A stretch of 12,148 bases of DNA from Acidimicrobiales bacterium (lineage in GTDB: Bacteria > Actinomycetota > Acidimicrobiia > Acidimicrobiales > JAKAVM01): positions 1 to 12,148 of the forward strand of contig DAIDIS010000209.1 in assembly GCA_027451785.1 (NCBI GenBank). Direction: 5' to 3'. The notes below the pieces were generated by a model. That model ran no database searches. It saw only the letters and a list, made by a program, of their open reading frames with translations, and had not been told where the DNA came from. Both the position numbers and the translations under genes were made by a program. Positions 1-6,402 of this stretch are shown piece by piece. Each line of letters starts with the position of its first letter. The first letter of the stretch is position 1.

Positions 1-811
1 ACTCAAAAATGTCTCCGCTCGCCGTCACTATCCAGTAGCCCTTCCCGTCGCCGGATGCTGCAAGCGCTACGACGTTCGATTTGATGGGAATTCCGCCGGT
101 CGACCCGAAGAACTTAGCGTCCCCGAATGCAAATATTCCTCCATCCGAGGCCACAAGCCAATACCCGTTGCCGTCAGGAGTAGAGGAGATACCCACAATG
201 GGACGATTGATAGGCAATCCTGCTACTGACCCGAAAAAGGAGGCGTCGCCAAACGAATAGACGCCTCCAAGATTTGAAACGAGCCAATACCCCTTCGAAT
301 CGCTGGTCAATGCGCTCCCGACAATGGGCGAAGCAGATATTCCTTCGGAAGCTGGCGAACCCTGGGCGGCCACCGCGCCGAAGGTGCTGACGCTGCCACC
401 GGAGGTCACAACTAAATAGCCTGGCGAACCACTGCGGCTAACAGGCTGCCCAATGCCTCCAGAGCCTGATCCACCGCCGGAAGATAAGCCTGTGGATGAA
501 GTCGTCGATGTGGCAGCTCCAGTGGTGGTTGTGGTGGAGCTGGTCGAAGTTGTCGTAGTGGAAGTCGAAGTGCTGGTAGCTGGCGGTGCCTGTGCTGGTG
601 GGGAAGTTGTCGAGGTGTAGGAATACTCGTCCGAAGCCGATATTGCGCTCGTCCCACCAGGTGTTACGACCGTCACATCCACCGTTCCTGCCGCCTCCGA
701 TGGAGCGGTTACGGAAATCGAGGTCGGCGAGTTGACCGTTACTGCGGTTCCTGCGTCAGCGCCGAAATCAACTGCAGTCGTTCCAATGAAATTGGTTCCC
801 GTAATGCTGAC
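1..811 (-). pseudogene. In-frame 3' continuation of the FG-GAP gene: IPT/TIG remainder, S/T linker, GYWLV repeats
   Basis: Directly beyond the amber codon, the same frame is open for 270 codons to the left edge. It reads VSITGTNFIGTTAVDFGAD and on to a typical IPT ending (ASDEYSYTS), which completes the domain begun before the stop. Next is a linker of about 55 residues, first rich in Thr, Ser and Pro, then Gly and Ser. It is followed by repeats of about 42 residues: GYLVV..GGSVSTFGAVAA, GYWLVSNLGGVYSFGDA, GYWLVASDGGIFAFGDAKFF and GYWIV, the last cut by the window edge. Such GYWLV/FGDA repeats end many secreted actinobacterial proteins. No start codon with a Shine-Dalgarno sequence follows the stop, so separate translation is unlikely. 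Preserved frame, composition and domain structure imply that the nonsense change is recent, is read through, or is a sequence error. Confidence 0.8.
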
Positions 812-814
812 CTA
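812..814 (-). other. In-frame amber codon inside the IPT/TIG domain
   Basis: On the minus strand the codons read GGA GGA ACA TAG GTC AGC ATT ACG, giving S-G-G-T-stop-V-S-I-T-G-T. The IPT domain of the gene at 6403-8181 has SGGTSVTITGT at the same place. TAG is one base change from TAC or TAT (Tyr) and from TCG (Ser). TAG also ends the genes at 6403 and 8445, so it is an ordinary stop codon here and genome-wide recoding is unlikely. Confidence 0.9.
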
Positions 815-3800
815 TGTTCCTCCAGACGTCGATCCCGACGAAGGCGTGACTGCTGTTACCGTCGGGGGAGGCGTAACGTCGAAGTTGTATGCGTACGCGG
901 AACCTTTGCTGGTTCCTCCAGGAACACCATACGCACCCACGAGGGCAAACTGGCCATTCGAGGAAATCGCTATCGCACTGCCGAACCGGTCGCCATTCGC
1001 ACCCGCCTGATTCGTGAGTACCGCGCTTGGAGAGCTGGAAGTAGTCCAGCCACTCGATGGCATTTCGTAAATATAAGCCGCGCCTTGACTTGCCCCAGCG
1101 CTTACTCCATTCGCACCAATCGCGGCCGTTTGCCCGTCTACAGACAAGGCGACAGATGAGCCGAATTGGTCTCCGACCGAACCCGTCAAATTACTCAGGA
1201 CGGCGGTTGGTACTGTTGCGTTCGCCCAACCCGTGAACGGCATTGAGAAGATGTACGCGGAACCTTTATTGTCTCCCGCCGTGTATCCGTCGGCCCCGAC
1301 AAGGGCGGTTTCTCCATCAGCGGACAGAGCCACCGAGATTCCCAAGTTATCAAAGTTCGACCCTGCTGCTACCGAGAGACTTGCTTTGGGAGCCGTGGTG
1401 TTGGCCCAACCGGTGGATGGCATCTGGTAAATGTAGGCAGCACCCTTGTCGAGACCTCCGGAAACGCCCGGAGCGCCTATAAGTGCAAATTGCTCGTCGC
1501 TCGAAAACGCCACGGATGTACCAAAGGAGTCTCCCGATGCGCTTGCTGTATTGCTGATCGTGGCTTTCGGCGTGGTGGAATTCGCCCAACCCGTCGATGG
1601 CTCCTGGAAAATATATGCAGCGCCTTTCTTGGCCCCTGCGCTAACTCCAGGAGCGCCGATGAGTGCAAACTGGCCGTCCGAAGATAGGGCAACGGAGCCC
1701 CCGAAGTTGTCGCTGCTTGCTCCGGTGGAAACGCTGAGTGTCGCCTTCGGCGTAGTCGAACTCGACCATCCTCCAGATGGCATCGCATAAATGTATGCGG
1801 CGCCTTTGTGGAGCCCGGCACTGACTCCGGCTGCGCCGATCAGCGCAACGTGCCCGTCAGCCGACAAAGCCACAGAGTCCCCGAAGAAGTCGTTATTCGA
1901 CCCGGTTGAGTTCGTCAAGGTACCGACGAGAACCCAAGAGCCGGAGGCGCTTGAGAATACATATGCCGCCCCTTTATGCACCCCACCGCTTACGCCTTGG
2001 GCTCCTACAAGCGCCGTCTGGCCGTCGTAAGAGAGCGAAACTGAGTCACCGAACATGTCGTTGTTCGACGCACTCGAATTGGAAAGGACAGCCTTCTGGT
2101 CCCACGAGTTGTTCGCTGAAGGACTAAAGAAGTAGATCGCTCCCTTCTTTAATCCTCCCGGAGCACCCTGGGCTCCGACGAGCGAAATTTGGCCGTCGTA
2201 GGAGAGCGAAACCGAGACTCCGAAGTCATCGAAGTTGCTGCCCGAACCGTTCGAGAGCGTCTCGGTGGGAGAGGACAGGCTCGCCCATCCAGAGGAAGGT
2301 TCGGAAAATAGATATGCGGATCCCTTGCTCACCCCACCACTTACGCCTTGGGCTCCCAGCAATGCGACCTGTCCGTCACCTGACAGCGCAACAGATACGC
2401 CGAGCGCGTCATTGGCTACTCCAGCCGAGTTGGTTAGTGTCGCCGTCGGAACCGTCGCATTCGCCCAGCCCGTCGCCGGCATGGCGTAGACATACCCAGC
2501 CCCTTGGGCCAGTCCACCTGAGGTTCCTTGTGCTCCGACCAGCGCAACTTGTCCATCATTCGACAGTGCAACTGAACACCCGAACAGGTCACCCGATAAC
2601 CCTGATCCGTTCGTGAGGGTAGCGGTCGGTGTAGTCGCGTTAGCCCAACCTGCAAACGGCATGGAGAAAATGTATGCCGCTCCCTTTCCCGCACCTCCGC
2701 TAACACCCTGAGCGGAGATCAACGCCGTCTGCCCGTCACCTGACAATGCGACTGAATTGCCGAATTGATCACCGGAGGCCGCCGTTGAAACGGACAAGCT
2801 CGCCTTGGGAGCTGTTGCGCTCGCCCAACCAGTCGCCGGCATCTGGTAGACGTATGCAGCGCCCTTACCCAGTCCACCGCTTACACCCCCGGCGCCGATC
2901 AACGCGATCTGTCCGTCGAAGGATAACGCCACCGACCCTCCGAATAGGTCGCCGGGTGCCGAGGCCGTATTGGTCAAAGTAGCTTTGGGGGCGCTGGTAT
3001 TGATCCAACCGGTTGCCGTCGATTCGTAAATGTAAGCCGCACCCTTACGCGCACCGCCGCTAACACCGGGAGCGCCCACTAGGGCTACCGTACCGTCGCC
3101 AGACAATGCCGTGGAACTCCCGAAGAGATCCCCGGAGGCTCCTGCGCTATTCGATAGTGCAGCGGTCAAGTTCCACGAGCCGCTCGTCTGCTTGAAGATG
3201 TAGGCGATCCCCTTCTTGGTACCCCCGGAGTTCCCCGGTGCTCCCACTAGAGCTATCTGGCCGTCTTCCGACATAGAGACCGACCCTCCGAATAGGTCGC
3301 CGGGTGCCGAGTTCGAGTCGCTGATCGACTGCTGTGGAGATGTTAGCGGTGACAGCCAAGGATCAATCGTCACCGGATATAAAGCGCCCCTGTCGTCCAT
3401 CACGATCTGGATTTGCCTGCCCGAGACCCTGAAGCGAATCGGCAGCGACCGGCCGCTGGAATCTCTGGCGCTCAGGCCTCGCAGCCAAAGCCCACCTCGG
3501 CCCGATCCGAGTATCTCGAGGCTGGTTCCGTTTCCCCCTGCGACCAAACCGATGCCGCCCGTTTCGATTCCCAGCACCAACTTACCTGACCCGATTGGCC
3601 TGGCAGCTAGAGTAAAGCCTTGCTCAAGGCTACCTTTAGCCTGCCGATACCAGACCGATACGCCTGAGCCAAGCAGTTGCAATTCAACACCCGCTTTCAC
3701 CTGCCGTGCGCCGGCAATGAGTCCACTTCTATCGGAGAGTTGAGGTAGCTGGTTAGCCCGGGCTGCACCATTCAACATTGGTATTCGGGCGGACTGCCGA

Positions 3801-4261
3801 GCGACGAACTCGGGTCTCAGCGACGCCAGCGGAGGCGAACCCACATCTCCAATCGACTCAGCCCCACCCGGAAGCCAATTTACATGGAGGGACGATATAG
3901 AATCGCCCTGGCCAACTCTTCCGGTGGGGACTTGAGACCGTATAGCTTCCATAAGCGCAGGAGGTAGAGAGATATTTTTATGGTGGGATGAAGCTCCCTG
4001 CCTTTGGTCTCTATGAGCAGTCGCAGAATTGTATTGCGTATTTTCAGCAACGCTTTTGGTGGATACACCCGCAAGGTAACTTGAACTAATAATTCCGCCT
4101 AGAATTGTAGGATTTAGAAGGAGCACAATAATTAGTGCTGCAAATATTGCGATAGCGTCTCGACGCTGAAAATGATTTGTTCGAAGGCACCGGTCTTTAG
4201 CAGGACTGATGAACTTCCTGTTCAACTTGCATGTCCCGCCGTAGCAAACCTGGTACAACAT
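812..4261 (-). CDS. FG-GAP repeat surface protein, open up to an in-frame amber codon
   Basis: Very large extracytoplasmic protein, 1149 residues from the chosen start to TAG at 814-812. The ATG at 4261 is preferred over a TTG at 4285 because GGAG lies five bases before it. Residues 1-34 are basic and contain three Cys. Residues 35-57 form a strong hydrophobic segment, a signal anchor or long signal peptide. Residues about 192-302 form the module that often precedes FG-GAP repeats (LEQGFTL ... YPVTIDPW). Then come 14 repeats of about 59 residues with the pattern GDxFGxSVALSxDGQxALVGAxGVSGG..KGAAYIY...GW. The last 20 residues start an IPT/TIG domain (PTVTAVTPSSGSTSGGT) that the stop cuts. FG-GAP repeats build integrin-like beta-propellers, so a role in adhesion or surface binding is inferred; the ligand is unknown. 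The domain visibly continues beyond the stop (see 1-811). Confidence 0.85.
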   Translation of the reverse strand: MLYQVCYGGTCKLNRKFISPAKDRCLRTNHFQRRDAIAIFAALIIVLLLNPTILGGIISSSYLAGVSTKSVAENTQYNSATAHRDQRQGASSHHKNISLPPALMEAIRSQVPTGRVGQGDSISSLHVNWLPGGAESIGDVGSPPLASLRPEFVARQSARIPMLNGAARANQLPQLSDRSGLIAGARQVKAGVELQLLGSGVSVWYRQAKGSLEQGFTLAARPIGSGKLVLGIETGGIGLVAGGNGTSLEILGSGRGGLWLRGLSARDSSGRSLPIRFRVSGRQIQIVMDDRGALYPVTIDPWLSPLTSPQQSISDSNSAPGDLFGGSVSMSEDGQIALVGAPGNSGGTKKGIAYIFKQTSGSWNLTAALSNSAGASGDLFGSSTALSGDGTVALVGAPGVSGGARKGAAYIYESTATGWINTSAPKATLTNTASAPGDLFGGSVALSFDGQIALIGAGGVSGGLGKGAAYVYQMPATGWASATAPKASLSVSTAASGDQFGNSVALSGDGQTALISAQGVSGGAGKGAAYIFSMPFAGWANATTPTATLTNGSGLSGDLFGCSVALSNDGQVALVGAQGTSGGLAQGAGYVYAMPATGWANATVPTATLTNSAGVANDALGVSVALSGDGQVALLGAQGVSGGVSKGSAYLFSEPSSGWASLSSPTETLSNGSGSNFDDFGVSVSLSYDGQISLVGAQGAPGGLKKGAIYFFSPSANNSWDQKAVLSNSSASNNDMFGDSVSLSYDGQTALVGAQGVSGGVHKGAAYVFSSASGSWVLVGTLTNSTGSNNDFFGDSVALSADGHVALIGAAGVSAGLHKGAAYIYAMPSGGWSSSTTPKATLSVSTGASSDNFGGSVALSSDGQFALIGAPGVSAGAKKGAAYIFQEPSTGWANSTTPKATISNTASASGDSFGTSVAFSSDEQFALIGAPGVSGGLDKGAAYIYQMPSTGWANTTAPKASLSVAAGSNFDNLGISVALSADGETALVGADGYTAGDNKGSAYIFSMPFTGWANATVPTAVLSNLTGSVGDQFGSSVALSVDGQTAAIGANGVSAGASQGAAYIYEMPSSGWTTSSSPSAVLTNQAGANGDRFGSAIAISSNGQFALVGAYGVPGGTSKGSAYAYNFDVTPPPTVTAVTPSSGSTSGGT
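878..3352 (-). repeat. Tandem array of 14 FG-GAP-like coding repeats
   Basis: Fourteen consecutive coding units of about 56-60 codons, a DNA period near 177 bp. Each has a GDxFG core, an SxDGQxALxGAxG core and a KGAAYIY core. Units 7 and 8 (counted from the protein N-terminus) lack the usual GWAxATxPTA linker and are shorter. The Asp-rich DxDxDG calcium loop of integrin alpha chains is not seen. Integrin propellers have seven blades, so 14 units fit two seven-bladed propellers; this is inference from the count. Confidence 0.85.
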
Positions 4262-4862
4262 GTATTCTCCGAACTTTCTCTGCAATTTTCAACGGCATAC
4301 ATTCGCAGCTACAGCCACGATATTCGAACGAAATTGAAAAGGTGCGGATGCAGGGACACTGAAATCGATTGGCTCCTTGCGGCACCTTCAACTCGAACCG
4401 TAATTTGTCGGCAAATGCTGCACTGTGGTTTATCGCATTCGCTCAATTACATCCGCTTTTCATATTTTTTCGGGTCGCAACTACTCAGAGTGCACTTCTT
4501 TGGAAGAGAATTTGTCACTTTCTGCGTCGGAGTTACAGACGTGCCTCCGGATCGAAACCCGAGCGAATACCCTTACCTCTACGCCAAACGAAAATTAGAG
4601 GGGGACTCTCTTTGAAGCGGGCTCTACAATTTCACAAGTACCGATAGAGCCCGAATGAGCTCTGGTAGACCGGCGGAGCAAGGTACCTATTTCAGGTATG
4701 GGCCGCGCTGCATCCAGGCCTAGACCTGGCATGTAATTGAATCGGTTGCGACGCCGGAATTCGATCGTGTGAAACGGCATTTCGAAGTACTAAGTAGAAG
4801 TCCCTGTTTTCCGGGACGTTTGGCTCTACATCTCCCTTCGGGATTCCTAGATGATTAATGGT
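4262..4862. other. Non-coding gap with several inverted repeats
   Basis: This gap lies between the start of the FG-GAP gene and the leader of the small membrane-protein gene, which diverge from it. It should hold the promoter of the minus-strand gene, but no convincing -35/-10 pair was found. An open plus-strand frame (4172-4615, 147 codons) overlaps the start of the FG-GAP gene, shows no GC preference at third codon positions, has no recognisable domain and is probably not a gene. Inverted repeats are seen at 4618-4653 (9 bp), 4684-4698 (TACCT/AGGTA), 4714-4729 (CCAGG/CCTGG) and 4800-4817 (GTCCC/GGGAC). None is followed by a T-tract. Confidence 0.5.
4618..4653. repeat. Perfect 9-bp inverted repeat, 18-base loop
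   Basis: CGGGCTCTA (4618-4626) pairs exactly with TAGAGCCCG (4645-4653). It could be a hairpin in an RNA or a protein-binding dyad. No T-tract follows on either strand, so an intrinsic terminator is not well supported. It starts three bases after the stop of the doubtful frame 4172-4615. Confidence 0.5.
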
Positions 4863-4940
4863 GGTGCCCGGCCTCCCTCCGCCAGATCGAGCCGGAGGTT
4901 GGGCTACCGGAATTCCTCTAACCGAAATGAGGAGGTAGAA
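4863..4940 (+). promoter_or_regulatory. Structured leader with competing SD and anti-SD segments
   Basis: GGTGCCC (4863-4869) pairs with GGGC-T-ACC (4901-4908, one bulged T). Inside it, CCTCCG (4876-4881) pairs with CGGAGG (4893-4898), giving a two-part hairpin. Twenty-one bases later comes a strong Shine-Dalgarno AGGAGG (4930-4935), five bases before ATG 4941. TTCCTC (4913-4918) can pair with GAGGAG (4929-4934), which would hide the Shine-Dalgarno. Two CCTCC segments in the upstream hairpin (4872-4876 and 4876-4880) are also complementary to it. This suggests control of translation by RNA structure. No known riboswitch class was recognised. Confidence 0.45.
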
Positions 4941-5276
4941 ATGCACTTTTTCGCAGTATTTCTCTTCTTTTCCCTAGGCGTAATGGCTTTGACCTTACTT
5001 GGAGGGAGGGCTTATCGGATGGTTGGCGAAGGTCGACCCTTCATTGCCGCAGCAATGGGTGTCGCCTTGGCTTGGCTGGCCAACTTGAACATGTGGACGG
5101 GTTGGCAGATCGGTAACCTTCGTTACGATTGGGTCGGTGTCACAATTACTGGACTCGCGATCGGTGGCACCGCGTTGGTGGTGCACGCCTTTTCAGGGTT
5201 CCTTTTCGGGCTGCATCGCAAACTTGATGACCAGGCTGAAGAGATCGAGCGAACTCACCTCCGGAAAGTGGCTTGA
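4941..5276 (+). CDS. Small three-helix membrane protein, unknown function
   Basis: A 111-residue protein of unrecognised family. ATG 4941 is chosen because AGGAGG ends five bases before it; an upstream in-frame ATG at 4851 would add 30 polar, Arg/Ser-rich residues translated from the structured leader. Three hydrophobic segments are seen, at residues about 2-20, 35-53 and 67-92, with Arg/Lys between the first two. The C-terminus is a charged tail of about 20 residues (HRKLDDQAEEIERTHLRK), probably cytoplasmic and helical. Trp residues cluster near the ends of helix 2 and the following loop (AWLANLNMWTGWQ). It stands alone: 437 bases separate it from the MEDS gene downstream. The start and membrane nature are well supported; no function can be given. 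Confidence 0.75.
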   Translation: MHFFAVFLFFSLGVMALTLLGGRAYRMVGEGRPFIAAAMGVALAWLANLNMWTGWQIGNLRYDWVGVTITGLAIGGTALVVHAFSGFLFGLHRKLDDQAEEIERTHLRKVA

Positions 5277-5382
5277 CATTCAGGACTGCATTGAGGGCGA
5301 ACTCGGTGGTGCGCTTTTGGTAAGCCTGGATGCTGAAACGTGAATGAGGCTCAGCCCGGATTATTTACCCTCTAGTGGACAC

Positions 5383-5412
5383 CCCTGGGATCGCCGTATT
5401 GAGGTCCCAGGG
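5383..5412. repeat. 10-bp inverted repeat, possible transcript-end hairpin or operator
   Basis: CCCTGGGATC (5383-5392) faces GGTCCCAGGG (5403-5412). Nine Watson-Crick pairs and one G-T pair enclose a 10-base loop. It lies about 105 bases after the stop of the membrane-protein gene. No T-tract follows. Its last three bases are shared with an alternative stem, GGGAGC (5410-5415) with GCTCCC (5437-5442), so the two stems would exclude each other. Confidence 0.5.
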
Positions 5413-5473
5413 AGCTTCACGCACTTGGCCCTAGCTGCTCCCGGGTTAATTCACCACTCTTTGCTTGCATACG

Positions 5474-5501
5474 TTGACGATTGGTGAGAAATTCTTAGAA
5501 A
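5474..5501 (+). promoter_or_regulatory. Weak candidate promoter ahead of the MEDS gene
   Basis: TTGACG (5474-5479) and TAGAAA (5496-5501) are separated by 16 bases, a partial match to a housekeeping sigma promoter. It lies about 210 bases before the MEDS start codon. The match could be chance. Confidence 0.2.
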
Positions 5502-5713
5502 GTCGACCGGTAGCCCGATGTCCGTAGGGATTCGCTAGGCGGTATTCGACCAGTGCGTCCCTTCCTGCCCCTGGAGATCTTCAGTAAGTAACGAGAATGA
5601 AGCGGTGAATTGTTGTTCAAGCAGATGCGGGCCGATCGGCACTTCCGGCAATGGTGGGCGGGTCGTGACCGGATGGCCTTGTCCGATCTCAGGCCTCAGT
5701 TCGGACCGGTAGC

Positions 5714-6229
5714 ATGAGGGTTTCTGGGGGCAATTCGTCGTGGAGCGAGGAGAAGTGGCCAACCGGGCACTTCAGTTGGGTGTTCGATGGGCGCGGCGGT
5801 TTCGAAGGCGGGGCCACCAGTTTCCTGGCAGCGGGAGCAGCGAGGGGCGAGCGAGTGATGTTCGTCTGTGATGATCCGAAGCCCGAACTTTGGCCGCAAC
5901 CGTTGATAGAACAGGGCAAATTGGTAGTTGCCAGCACGTCGGAGATATACGGGGCTGCCAGGATTGTGGCTGCCAAGTCCCAGCGAGAGATATTCACAAG
6001 TGCCCTTGCTGATGCGCTCTCCGAGGGACATACAGGCATACGGTTGGCGACCGATTGCACGAGCCTTATCGAAGGGCGAGAACGACTGGAAGCTTGGATT
6101 AAATGGGAACATGAGGCGGACGAGTTCATATCCGAAAACCCCGTAACCGGAATGTGTGCCTTTGACGCTTCCAGAGCCGATCAGCGCGTAATCAGCCAGG
6201 CGCTTGGGACCCACTCTATAACTGCCTGA
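5714..6229 (+). CDS. Stand-alone MEDS-domain sensory protein
   Basis: A 171-residue cytoplasmic protein made almost wholly of a MEDS domain (methanogen/methylotroph DcmR sensory domain). Landmarks are GHFSWVFDG (18-26), the GERVMFVCDD strand (45-54), STSEIYG (74-80), GHTGIRLATD (105-114), the helix with WEHEAD (131-136) and GMCAFDAS (146-153). Family members bind an unknown ligand or partner and are usually fused to a helix-turn-helix, STAS or kinase domain. Here the protein ends about 18 residues after the last MEDS strand, with no output domain, so it may act through a partner protein. ATG 5714 is the only usable start: the frame is closed at 5666-5668 and no other start codon lies between. 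The Shine-Dalgarno sequence is weak. The gene is convergent with the IPT/copper-domain gene. The domain call is made from remembered family features. Confidence 0.8.
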   Translation: MRVSGGNSSWSEEKWPTGHFSWVFDGRGGFEGGATSFLAAGAARGERVMFVCDDPKPELWPQPLIEQGKLVVASTSEIYGAARIVAAKSQREIFTSALADALSEGHTGIRLATDCTSLIEGRERLEAWIKWEHEADEFISENPVTGMCAFDASRADQRVISQALGTHSITA

Positions 6230-6321
6230 AAATCCACCGATTACCAAGATCAACTTCCGGCCGTAAGCCGTTGGCCGACGGACCTTCCGGCATTCGGTCT
6301 GATGGCTGAAGGATTCCTCCG

Positions 6322-6382
6322 TGTGTGCCCGCCTTCCAGGTCAGCCGTCGAGGACTTACCCACAAAGTAAGACAGGCACACA
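6322..6382. repeat. Nested inverted repeats between convergent genes
   Basis: TGTGTGCC (6322-6329) pairs exactly with GGCACACA (6375-6382) across 45 bases. Inside the loop, CTTAC (6355-6359) pairs with GTAAG (6367-6371). A further CGGCC/GGCCG pair lies at 6258-6262 and 6273-6277. The position, between two genes that converge, suits a shared transcription end. No T-tract is present, so a terminator is only a possibility. Confidence 0.35.
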
Positions 6383-6402
6383 AAATCCGAAACCAGAGGA
6401 AT

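Larger units (their letters stand above)
5277..5713. other. 437-base intergenic gap
   Basis: No convincing gene is seen between the small membrane-protein gene and the MEDS gene; the open frames here have compositions unlike the real genes. The gap holds a strong inverted repeat (5383-5412), a second overlapping one (5410-5415 with 5437-5442, GGGAGC/GCTCCC), and a weak promoter-like pair (5474-5501). The decamer GACCGGTAGC occurs at 5505-5514 and again at 5704-5713, directly before the MEDS start codon; this may be chance. Confidence 0.5.

Noticed and set aside
3216..3743. A 175-codon plus-strand frame
   Set aside because: It is antisense to the N-terminal part and first repeat of the FG-GAP protein; its Pro/Ser/Arg-rich product is the usual shadow.
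4172..4615. A 147-codon plus-strand open frame
   Set aside because: It overlaps the start of the FG-GAP gene on the other strand, shows no GC preference at third positions unlike the neighbouring genes, has no Shine-Dalgarno sequence that I could see and no recognisable domain.
4851..4940. An upstream ATG that would lengthen the small membrane protein by 30 residues
   Set aside because: The extension is polar and Arg/Ser-rich, lies over the hairpin leader, and the internal ATG 4941 has a near-ideal AGGAGG.
5505..5713. The decamer GACCGGTAGC, repeated at 5505 and 5704
   Set aside because: A single 10-base match within about 200 bases, with no wider similarity, may be chance.
5696..6253. Minus-strand frames of 146 and 185 codons opposite the MEDS gene
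   Set aside because: They are antisense to a plus-strand gene with clear domain motifs and have shadow-like composition.
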